A stretch of DNA of 64,000 nucleotides, from contig CM033396.1 of the NCBI GenBank assembly GCA_019426215.1, positions 29,465,101 through 29,529,100 of the forward strand, read 5' to 3'. This DNA comes from Buddleja alternifolia. Its lineage: Eukaryota; Streptophyta; Magnoliopsida; Lamiales; Scrophulariaceae. Made by a program: the position numbers and the translations under genes. The first letter of the stretch is position 1; the number at the start of each line of letters is the position of its first letter. The notes beneath the pieces are model-generated. The model made no database searches, had not been told where the DNA came from, and worked only from the letters and a program-made list of their open reading frames with translations. Below are positions 33,329 through 43,900 of this stretch, piece after piece.

Positions 33329-36300
33329 TCAGTCAGCTGATTCTAGAGCAATCATCGCAGCATGATTGTCATTTATCACGTCCTTATTCTCTTTCTTTTG
33401 TCTCTTTCTGAAATCAACAAAGTGCTTGTCCCATTCTATTGGGTCAATGCCAATATACCTTAGACATACTCTAAATGCTCTGTTGAACTCTGACATCTTC
33501 TCTTCCTTAGCTATGAGTTTAGGATCGGTAGGCTCTGGGAGAGGCACTCGTTCAATTGGAACGTCAAGTTGTTCAAGATACGCTTGGGAAGGCACTGGCA
33601 AATCCACTCTGAATGCTATTAGAGGGAACCCAGAAGTTTGACTAGGTACTTCAGAAGCAGCTACCCATGATGGGTGTCTCAACTCTCTGTTGAGCGGAGA
33701 AGGAGGAAAAAGAATTATTTGAAGCTTCGGCGGAGGACTCTGTGTTCTTGAACTAGAAGCAGCTTTCCTCTTTTCCCTCTTATTGCCATCACCAGTCTTC
33801 ATAAAATGTTCTGTGAGAATAATGACCTGATTAGCAATTTGAGCCATAGAAGCCGCTAGATCATCAATGTGTTTGTCAAAATGTTCCTTCATCGCAATCT
33901 GATTGGCCCGATAAGCGTCAGCCATTTCCTGAAATGCTTTAAGGCTATTAGCAACAGTAGCCTGCGCAGCTCCACGTATATAGACAATTTGAGTGTCCAT
34001 ATTCTGCGATTCAATCTTGGCTAGATCGTCCTTAATCCAGTGGAGAGCTTCTGCATTTTGACTCGCTTGATCGCAAACTTCTTCTAACACTTCGTGCAGT
34101 AGAGGATCAAACTCTTGACTAACCGTTTGAGAAACTGGTCACTTGAACTTTGATGAGAACTTTAATGATTCAAGAGATGGTTGATGTGCTGGATCAAACG
34201 TTGTGCCTTGCGCTTCGATTGGAAGATCAACAACATCAGGAACATAAGCGTCAGTAATAGACTCTGGTAGAGACGCTTGAACTGGTTCCTCTGCATGCTC
34301 AGAAACACTTGCATCTTGAGGTGCACGCTCAAGTTCAGACTCTGAGCGTCATAGGTACTTCCTCAGACGCTGAAATCTCTTGACGAAAGTCAGTAAATTG
34401 GAATTTTAGCCTGGAAAAAGGTATACTTTCACAGAAATCTGAAGCACCATCAAGAATTTCATACACCCGGCAAAGTGGAAGGCACGTTCCTTGAACAAGT
34501 GTGTGAAATGGACTATCCTTGGCCCTGACCTACATTGGACCTAGGATATCTAACACATGATTGGGAAAAATCCTTGACTGCGCTTGAGGAATTTGAAAAA
34601 GCACATTCGGGCAGTAATACAAGGAAAAAACAATGATCCAATCAGTTGGAAGACGACGAATGTGATCAGATTCAGGAACATAAGTTCTGTAGTATTCTTC
34701 CAAATACAGATAGACGACTTGAGCGATGCCCTGATTTTGTTCCAGCAATGAGAGCACATAAGAATAGTGTTCGCTCACTTTTTTCCGGATAGATGGGAGC
34801 AATGGATATCCCTGAAAAGAACAAATCATAGAGCCATTTGGTTTGAGCAGATTGACAGTGAGGATTTTATCAAAATGTGGCATTGGAGACATGATCGTGA
34901 TCATTTGCCTCAGGTTGTCTTCACAATGGCTGGGAGTGATAGTCAAATCAGATACTGGTTGACAGCCACTACTGGACGCTTTGCTACAGAAGCGGAGAGG
35001 AGTTTTTGCAAGTATGTGTAATGCTTGGCGCAGAAATCTCTCAACTGGTTGTCGAATGCTTGGTAACTGATCAATCGGTCCCACTCTCTGTTGACACTTT
35101 TCCAGACAATACTTAGCAAACTGACACTTCTTGTCATGTATGCCTATGCCGAATAGATGAGGGGCGGTAACCAACTCTTGAAAAGTGTACTTGTTACCCA
35201 CATAAGCTTCACACCAGTTAACTTCATTTAAGCAATACTCTGCTCCAGCATTGTATACAGCCTTGATACCTTCGTGGTGAATGTCTCTTATCGATTCAAA
35301 TTGATGTTTATCTGTCTGATATTTGGCATTCCATACACAGTTAAAGTAATCATCAGCTTCTTCTTGAATCAGATCGGTAAGAGACGTTGGACGATCACCA
35401 ATGTAAGGACTCCTATTTTTTCATAAACAAAGTGGGTTATTTGAACTTAGATTTGCAACGCTGTGCACCACTTTTGGAAAATGAGAATATCCTTCTATGT
35501 TCAACAATTCTTCTGAAGGATTGAGAAACTCCATAGGTAGATGCTCATAGACTCGGATCTTGAAGTTTCTTGGAGTAAAGCCAGATGATTGGCTATGCCC
35601 CATATCCATGAAGTATGCTAAGTCTACATCAGCGCTAGGAGTTCTCGCATCTGTACGCTTCTCATGAATTAAAATTGAAGCCAGAATCTGTTGTACAGGT
35701 TCATCATTGACAATAGACAAATAGTACTCACGCTCGACATCAGTTAACTCCGAGCAGAAAAGCATTTGACAAATAGAGTGATCACGCTTTATTAACATGG
35801 CCACTTCATTCTCCGCAATAATGTAACACTCTTCATTGAATCCAGTGGGAATGAAATCTTCTTCATAAGCTGGTGGCATATAATTGATCGAATGATCAAT
35901 AGTTTTGATTGAATCCAGCTTGAAGAAATGTTTAGGTTGTATAACGTCCTCAGAAACACTCTGACCTACTGAGATTGCCTCTGTTATAACCTTGGAGGTG
36001 AGTGATGGTTGGACCCCTTCTTTAATAGGTTCCTCAGCATCCACAACAGCACTCGAACTTTCAGCGAGCATTTCTGTTGCAATATCTTTGGCAATAGCCA
36101 TCACTTCCTCTAAGTCAACATCCAGGTGGACATCAACCGGTGTTTCAACAAAAGCTGTAATAAGACCTGTAGCACAAGATATATCCTCTATGAGAGCAGG
36201 ATCTTCTACAGATGTAGGTAAAGAAACGTTGTGGGAAGAAATAAACTTACCCTGAGAACTTATCTCAACAGCTAGTGTTCCTTGAGCGCTTGGCTCAACA

Positions 36301-37412
36301 GTCTCAGGGTCTACAGGAGCAGGAGTAAATGAACGCTTGCCTGTTCCTCTGGGTCTCTTGAATTTCTTCTTAACATTCTCCCCTTCCATTGGCTTTAGCG
36401 TCTGGACAGGAACGACAGTTGGTTCTTCATCAAAATTGATCTTCTTGATAATAGTTTCCAACTTCCGTCTTTTGATTAATGGTATCTTGTCATCCGCATC
36501 CTCGTTTGTCTCTTCATCCTCATCATCCTTTGGAGGAGATGGAACTATAGGAGCCTTGGGCTTTCTGGGAGTCCTCTTCTTTGTCACAGCTGGACACTTC
36601 ACAGCTTTTACTTGTGCAGGACGCTCAGCTTCTTCATTTGACGCTTGGCGCTCAGATAAAGGTCTTGTAGCACCACCAACTTTGGGAGGGTGGAGGAGGT
36701 TAGTCACAATCCTCTTCCCTAAGAACTTGGCCTTAGCTAGCGGCAGCCCAGCAGAATTCACACACTCTGCTCTAAATAGTAAATCACTGAGAATAACTCC
36801 ATAGGGTTTGTTTGTGGCAGTTAAACAATCCCTAAACTTGCCAAACACGTACTCACTCTAGTTTATCTTGTTGTCCAGGAGTACGGCAGTTATCATCTGA
36901 AACTGCAGTGGGGATATCTTGTCGAATGTTCCCAATTTGCACTCGATTATCTTGCTACAAAAGTCTGTATTTCGGCACAATGTCTTTCTTCTCGAAATGT
37001 GGCTTATATGCTGCATCATCGTACACACGCATCTTTGACCACACTTCTTCAATCTGGCTCATAGAGATAGATTCCAAAGCCTCACCCTGATTTGGCAACT
37101 TGAAGTTCTGGGCTATGGAGTTAGCAGAAAGAACAAATTCTTTTGGAGAGGTTTTCTTAGAAAAAGAAAAAACCAAGAAATGGAAGTCTTGTCCTCTGAA
37201 AGTTTGGCGCATCTCCAGAAGAAAGTTACTTCATTAGCAAAGAAGTATGAGTATTTGGTCAGAAAAGTCTGAAGCCCAGCTTTGGCAACAAAATCTAGCA
37301 TATCCAAAATATCGATTTCATTTTGATCATTCAAATACTTTCAATCTACAACAAGGCCTTCAGTAACCTTGATGGTATCATCAGCAACATTTACGGATTT
37401 CTTTGGTGCCAT
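33329..37412 (-). pseudogene. Long pol-less 'plant transposon protein' ORF, broken
   Basis: Starts at ATGGCACCAAAGAAATC (37,412) after a CT-rich leader. It continues down the minus strand as several open blocks: about 37,412-36,858 with frame changes, 36,848-35,421 (475 codons), 35,201-34,530 (223) and 34,090-33,329 (253). The first part (IAQNFKLPNQGEALESISMS, EVWSKMRVYDDAAYKPHFEK) resembles the 'putative plant transposon protein' family associated with LTR elements. The middle is acidic with KRRK and KKRTPRKPK basic clusters; the last block looks helical, possibly coiled coil (SLKAFQEMADAYRANQIAMK). No protease, integrase or reverse transcriptase motifs. Intact, the protein would exceed 1,100 residues. 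It lies just upstream of a polypurine tract and LTR in the same orientation, so it probably belongs to that element. Function unknown. Confidence 0.6.
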
Positions 37413-37886
37413 TGAAAATTTTTGAAAGAAAGTAGAGATTCTTTTTGAGAGAGAGAGAGAGTTTTTTGCAGAAAGCTTTTGGAAGAAGTGAGTAATTTTC
37501 TACAAGTATTTTGTTTTAAATGACATAGTTTAAAAATTGTGTTTTCTCGTCTCATTACGATTTTGACACGTGTAAAGATAATGAATCTCAGCCATTATTA
37601 TTTTTAACTGCGGATGTGAAATTGTGAAAAGTAAGTAAAGTTACAATTGGTAACTCCCATATATAAAGTTTTGACGTGCGAGTAAATTTTAAAATGTTTG
37701 GTATTTTCGGAGTGTAATGCACGCGCTTATGGTAAACTGACCCGTATATAAACATGTACTGACTCTGAACCGTCATTTTGAAAATTTTTTAATTACCCGC
37801 CAGTTTGATGTGATTCCAATATCATCCGCACCACCTTCTCTTGGTTCTCTCAGGTACCTGTGATATTAAATTTCTTTCGTACCTTC
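37413..37886 (-). promoter_or_regulatory. Leader and promoter-like region of the pol-less ORF
   Basis: On the minus strand two TATA-like stretches occur (TTTATATACGGG at about 37,755-37,744 and TTTATATATGGG at about 37,671-37,660), then a pyrimidine-rich CTCTCTCTCTCTC leader (37,449-37,462) and AAAATTTTCAATGG at the start codon. No primer-binding site was found here. Confidence 0.35.
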
Positions 37887-37889
37887 TGG

Positions 37890-38838
37890 CACTACTACAA
37901 AAATACCCAATTACAGCGCACCTATTACAGCGGTTTTAGTAAAACCGCTGTAATAGGAACCTATTACAGCGGTTCCCAACGAACAGCTGTAATAGGGTAT
38001 CTTGGTCTTAACCTATTACAGCGGTTCCGAGAAAACCGCTGTAATAGGTCTTAACCTATTACAGCGGTTCCGAGGGAACCGCTGTAATAGGTGGTCGAGG
38101 GACCTATTACAGCGGTTCGTTGGGAACCGCTGTAATAGGTCAAAACCAAAAAATTTAAATCCCTTAAATTTAGATCTTCCCGCTTCTCTCTATCTCTCTT
38201 AGTCTTTTTCTCTCTACTCTCTCTCTCTACACTCTCTTTCTCTCTCTCTCTCTTGAAGCACCACCGCCGCCGCCGCCACCACCATATAGCACCACCGCCG
38301 CCTCCACCACCACCGTATGTGTGGGTGTATTTATATTTGTGTATGTGTGGGTTTATGTATATTTGTGTATGTGTGGGTTTATGTATATGTGGGTTTATGT
38401 ATGTATATATGGGTGTATGTATATTTGTGTATATGTGGGTTTATGTATGTATATGTGGGTGTATGTATATTTGTGTATATGTTGGTTTATGTATGTATAT
38501 GTGGGTGTATGTATATTTGTGTATGTGTGAGTTTATGTATATATTTTTGTGTATTTGCGAATTTCGTGTCATTTCGACACGGTAAAATTATAAACGAAAA
38601 AGTGAAATTAATAAAAAAAATAAAAAATACCCTATTACAGCGGTTCTAAAAAAACCGCTGTAATAGGGTACCCTATTACAGCGGTTTTTTTAGAACCGCT
38701 GTAATAGGGTGCCTATTACAGCGGTTCAAAACCGCTGTAATAGGTCGAAACCCTATTACAGCACTGCCTATTACAGCGGTTCGAACCGCTGTAATAGGTC
38801 CAAAAAAACCGCTGTAATAGGCATTGTTTGTAGTAGTG
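37890..38838. mobile_element. Complete non-autonomous CACTA transposon with target duplication
   Basis: 949 bp from CACTACTACAAAAATACCC to GCATTGTTTGTAGTAGTG, with the 3-bp target duplication TGG at 37,887-37,889 and 38,839-38,841. Both subterminal regions are packed with CCTATTACAGCGGTT / AACCGCTGTAATAGG units arranged as palindromes, five or more at each end, the expected transposase-binding design. The middle has a CT-rich run (38,180-38,252), a CCG/CCACC patch and a GT-rich minisatellite. No transposase. It is inserted in the gag region of the minus-strand Gypsy element that starts at 39,792. Confidence 0.92.
38310..38545. repeat. Minisatellite in the CACTA element
   Basis: Tandem units built from GTGTATGTGTGGGTTTATGTATATTT and shorter relatives, open in all three plus frames and giving Tyr/Val/Cys-rich pseudo-peptides. 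Confidence 0.85.
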
Positions 38839-38841
38839 TGG

Positions 38842-39228
38842 ATCCTTATCGACCTGAATTCTTCATGGCCTTTTCGATACCTACATCCAAAATTACTTGT
38901 AACTGCTCAGCCATTAAGTGGTAAGAAGGATTTGATGCTAACTAATCAGCTAATCCTATTAGCTGCAGAAAAGTCTCTTTCTCGCCCGCTGGATCCTCGG
39001 CTGCTTTGTCTGTCGGTAATCCTTGAATCTCATCAATCAGTCGTCTAGCTAAGATAGCCGGCGTCTTAGGTGCATGATTATCCTTGCTTGAAGAAAGTAG
39101 CATCTTTTCTTTTCCTTCGTTCCTCATGGCCTCTTGCATTTCGGCCATACGTTTTCCTGCCATCAAGATTCAAAAACAAATACTCATAGAAAACAAATAA
39201 AATTTACCTCACGCCTTGAAGCTCAATT
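38842..39228 (-). pseudogene. N-terminal gag of a Ty3/Gypsy element
   Basis: Minus-strand open frame 39,166-38,942 starting MMAGKRMAEMQEAMRNEGKE and followed by PAILARRLIDEIQGLPTDK, then a stop. Reading continues toward the CACTA insertion without a recognisable domain. Its position 3' of the leader ATTGGCACCGTTTGTGGGAA, itself adjoining an LTR, identifies it as a gag start. The rest of gag-pol is absent from the window. Confidence 0.6.
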
Positions 39229-39247
39229 TCCCACAAACGGTGCCAAT

Positions 39248-39792
39248 TGATGCATGTCCGATTCACATCAACATTATTTATATTATTATATAGAATAATT
39301 GAGTACAATATATGAGGCAATACATATATTTTATTCGTATTTTGACAGAGTAACAATGTAAAGCATAAAAGTTCCCGTTTTATTCATCCTCAATGGGAGT
39401 ATATATACAAATCTTGAAGGCCTTTTCTCAATTATAGTAGCTGGAACAATATTTACTATTTTCCTTATCTAACTGTGGTAAAAACGGCCAATCAGGGTAG
39501 CTGGATATCAGGGGGCGCGCTCAGCAGATCAGCAAGAATTAAGCCCAGATTGCCTTGATTGAAGGAGGCCCAGTATGGTAAGAGCTTGATCCTGGGGCCA
39601 TGTCTTCCTCCTAATTGATCTTGACTTGTTCTTATCTTTTGGTCAAATCCTTTCTATAATTCAGCTCGGATCCAGCAAAGAGGGCTGGCCACCTGGGCCA
39701 CAACCCACTTAAGTATAAAATTTAGCCTTTGTTTATTGGTATTTAGGCTTCACTTAACTTAGCCCAATTTATGTAAAATTCCACCCACATCA
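39248..39792 (-). repeat. 5' LTR of a minus-strand Ty3/Gypsy element
   Basis: On the minus strand it runs from TGATGTGGGTGGAATTTTAC (39,792) to GGACATGCATCA (39,248), 545 bp, TG...CA. Directly downstream is ATTGGCACCGTTTGTGGGAA, the primer-binding/leader region. TATATACTCCCATTGAGG (about 39,405-39,388, minus) is a plausible core promoter. No 3' LTR was found. Confidence 0.7.
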
Positions 39793-40228
39793 CTATCGTA
39801 TGGAAATTTTCAAATACTCAGTTCAAGCCCATCATCATCACTCGGTATCAATCTATCATTGTTAAGTTTGAGTTCAAGTGTTCGAATCCTTATATGACGG
39901 CCCCCACCATTTTAACTGAAGAAAGGTAAAAAATGCCCACAATCATCACATATTTTTTTTTCCTGAAACTTCACCATCACATATTATTGTATGTATCTAA
40001 AGCGCCAAAATTTTGAGAAGGCGCTAAACTTTTGACCTTAGAACAACTTCAAATCCTACTATTTGTATTTTCCCCTTTCTACATCACTGATTCAATTCTA
40101 CAGAAAAGGAACTACAATTGATCGCCAGGTTCAATTCTGCAGAAAAAGGAGTCTTAAAGCATACTACATTTGATTGCCAGGTTCTCAATCCCCTTTTTAT
40201 TTTTTGATTATTTCTTCATATTCCTGCT
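39793..40228. other. Spacer upstream of the F-box gene
   Basis: Holds the presumed promoter and 5' untranslated region of the F-box gene. Two short near-repeats, TTCAATTCT(A/G)CAGAAAAGG, lie at about 40,091 and 40,132. No other feature. Confidence 0.4.
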
Positions 40229-40672
40229 ATGAAAAGCACAGGCTTAACCCTAGATGAAAATCGCTTGAAAAATGAGTGTATTGATCGGATTAGCGATTTG
40301 CCGGACTCCATTTTAGGGTAAATTTTGTCTTACCTTCCTACGAAAAATGCTGTTGTTACTTCAATTTTATCTACCAAGTGGAGATACCTATTCCCCTTCG
40401 GAGTCTTGCCAATTAAACTTGATCTTGACGATTCCTTGTTGTTTCATCCCATAGAAAATCAATCCAAGTCCCGGTTGACTCGCTTTACGAATTTTGTAGA
40501 TAAACTATTTAATGAAACTCTATGTGATGTGCCTGGTGTGGATATATTGGATCTCAAGTGTCAGAAGCACTATGGTGATGACAAGATTGTTTCGTGGGTT
40601 TTTGCCGCTTTACAGCGTCATGTTCGGGAGCTTACGTTCGAATTCTACCTCTACGACTCAGAGGCTTTGTTT

Positions 40673-40912
40673 CACACCCTTAATGGCTACAAGACATTAG
40701 TGGAATTGGAATTGGGCAAAACTTTTGATTTGAATCTTCCTGAGAACTCTACTTTACCCAATGTCGAAAGACCAACCCTATTCGGGTTAACATTTCATGA
40801 CGACAGGGAATCAATAAATGAATTGCTTGCTGGCTGTCCTTCTCTCGATGATTTATGGTTGTGTGGTTGTGACACTGTTAATTTGGAGAGAATTTGTATC
40901 CGGTCTCCTCTT
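40673..40912 (+). repeat. Left copy of the 240-bp host duplication
   Basis: F-box gene sequence from CACACCCTTAATGGCTAC to GGTCTCCTCTT, immediately left of the Copia 5' LTR. It aligns without gaps to 46,367-46,606, with about 10 mismatches by eye. Confidence 0.9.
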
Positions 40913-40913
40913 A

Positions 40914-43900
40914 TTAATTTATAGAGTTAATATAGCCCAACCCATTTGTATAGTTAGGGATACCGTATTTGTCTATATATACACGTGTTATGTACTCTTG
41001 TAATTCATTGAGAAAAACACACAATCATAATACAACAGAATTCTTCCACATTACGTACCCTAAGAATTCTATCATGGTATCAGTTACCGGGCACACTGAG
41101 CCTGTGGCTTCGTCTCCTGCCCTCACGGCATCTATAGCTTCCGGCAATACCTCCTCCCTTTTTGGCACCACCGCTGCCGCCTCCTCGGCCACTACCTTCT
41201 CCTCCACCTCTACTTCTCTCTCTGCCTCTCTCTCCTCTTTTACAGATGAGGTTTTCTCCTTCTCTTCCCTACCGGCGACAACCACTACCGATGACTCCAT
41301 TTCCACGACTCAAAATCTCCTCCATTTTCTTCTTTCTCCAACCTTTAATCTCTCACCCAAAGAAGTTGCTGCGATTCTCTCTCAGTTGCCCCTCCTATCC
41401 TCAGTCGTCGGATTTTCTCCATCTACCATCACCGGTAGCTCTCCTCAATCTGCCACCAACGATGCGTCATCATTTCAAGCCGTCACCACCGCTGAACATC
41501 GCGCACCTGCTGGCCATCATGCTACTGCCGGAGCCATTCTCTCACCTATGGCCGCGGGTATTCCAGCTGCTGGAATTGACGCTGTTGCCGGCGTTCTTCT
41601 TTCCCCATCGGCCACTGGCGCCGTTTCTTCCTTTATCGCCGCTGCCAGAAATAACTCAGCCGGTCCCCTTCTCTCTCCCCATGCAGGCGCTCTCTTGTAT
41701 GCCAATATTTCACAATACAAAACCCCATCTCCACTTATTCACCCAACAACCCTCCTTTCACTTTTGACCCCACCACAATTATCCCTCCTTTATCTTTTGT
41801 CCCCCCCGCAATCAGCACCCCTTTATCTTTTGACCCCACCACAATCCCTATATTTTCTAATAACCCGCACAGTATAAGCAATTTACAAAATAGCCATTCT
41901 ATTAATTATTCCTTTACAAACAACCCCCAAACAACTCAAATTACCCAAAATTAGTCCGGTCCCTCTCCCGTATCTCCCTTTGCGCTTCCATCTCATGTGA
42001 TACAATCTACTCCTGCTCCTCCGTCCACATCCCTAATCTTATGACTACGAAATTAAACGAAAATAATTATCTCTATGGAAATCCCAATTTCAAAAAATTC
42101 TTGGTAGTTATGATCTTTTGGGATATGTTGATGATACTCTTCCGTGCCCTTCCTCTCTTGTTACTCACTCTACTGGTCACCTTGTTCAAAATCCCGCGTA
42201 CTCTTCTTAGTGTCGCACTGATCAAAGCATCCAAACTTGGATGTATGCCACATTTTCACATGATATTCTTCAGGAGGTTCATACATTACCATCTTCTCGT
42301 GATGTGTGGCTCGCTCTCGAAAGACGTTTTGTACAGCAGTTTGTTGCAAAACAATTGCAATATAAATGTGAATTTTCCACTATTTAGAAAAGTGATCTAT
42401 CATGTGATGCGTATCTACACAAAGTCAAAACTCTTGCGGACAATCTTGCGGCTGTAAATTATCCTGTTACTCAACTTGATCTTGTGATTCAGGCTTTAAA
42501 TGGTCTTCCCTCAGAGTATGAATCATTTGTTACCGGGATTTCACTAAAACGTACACTTATTTCTTTTGATGATCTTTGCGCCCATCTTCTCCAAGTTGAA
42601 CAACGTCTCAGTCAACTCCAGTCATCTTCTCCTATATCTCCCACATCCGTTGCTCACCCTCATTCCAACTCCTCTAGTGGTAAAGGTCGTGGAAACAATC
42701 GCAGCTCTGGTTCCGGACGTGGGCGCGTTCGTAATGGTCGTGGCACCCCGTCCTTGTCTTGGCAGTCGTCCTCTCCGCCTTCTCAGCACTACAGTACTCA
42801 GACTCCTCGGCCTCCATCTGGTTTTCAGTCATCTGGAAGTTTTAGTTCTGCTAGGCCATCAGGGCCCTCTGGTTTCTCTGGTTCTGGTCTTCTCCCGACT
42901 CCTTCAGCTCCACAGTTTTGTCAGATTTGTGATACACCGGGTCATCTGGAAAAAGCTTATATTCAGCGATTTAATCATGCCTATGTGACTGAGGAATTTC
43001 CACGATCCTTCTCAGCCTTGTCCACAGCTGACACCTCTGATCTTGCCTGGTATCCGGATAGTGGTGCCTCTGCTCATATGACTCCTAATGACGGTAAAAT
43101 CTCTAACTTAACTCCTTATACTGGTACAAATAAGATTTTAGTAGGAAATGGTGCGCTTTTACCTATTAAGCATGTCGGCTCTTTCTCTCTACACACACCT
43201 ACCGGTCCTTTACACTTATCTAATGTTCTTCATGTTCCTAACTTATCTCATAATTTATTGTCTGTAAGAAAATTATGTCAAGATAATGCATGTCTTATTG
43301 AATTCTCTTTAAATGGTTTCTGTGTTAAGGACAAAGCAACAAGGAAAGTTCTTTTACAGTCCCCTTCTACTAGTGGTCTATATCCCGTCTCCTCTCATCT
43401 GGTGTCCTCCTCCCCTCGTGCTTTTATCGCCCGCACTATCTCTGGTGATACTTGGCATCGACATTTAGGTCATCCGAGCATATCTACTCTTCAGTAGTTA
43501 TCTCGTCGTGGTATTTTTGAGTCAAAAGTTAGTTCTGTTAGTTTTTGTCAATTTTTTCAATTAGGTCATTCCCATAGACTGCCCTTTCAGCATGTTGATA
43601 GGCGTAGTAGTTTTCCTTTTTATTTAATACATTCTGATGTATGGACGTCTCATGTTACTTCTGTTTCTAGTTTCAAATACAACATTATTTTTATAGATGA
43701 TTTTACTCGTTTTAGTTGGTGTTACCCTATGCATGCAAAATCTGAAGTTTTCAAGAATTTTTGTTCCTTCAAAAATTTAGTTGAAAACCTTTTTTCCACG
43801 AAAATTAAACTTTTTCAAAGTGATGGAGGTAAATAATTTGATAATTCTCAGTTCTGTTCTCTCTTTGCTGACTCTGGCATTCAGTTTTGACTGTCTTGCC

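Noticed and set aside
35992..36804. Long plus-strand frames opposite the pol-less ORF
   Set aside because: They are antisense shadows of the minus-strand frame, with Ser-rich composition complementary to it.
38253..38649. Cys/Val/Tyr-rich repeat proteins
   Set aside because: All three plus frames are open because of the minisatellite inside the CACTA element; not a gene.
37890..38838. Regular palindromic repeats resembling a CRISPR array or attenuator series
   Set aside because: CACTA ends, TGG target duplication and plant context explain them as transposase-binding subterminal repeats; there are no spacers of even length.
41025..41306. Minus-strand Glu/Val-rich frame
   Set aside because: Antisense of the Ser/Thr-rich Copia gag N-terminus.
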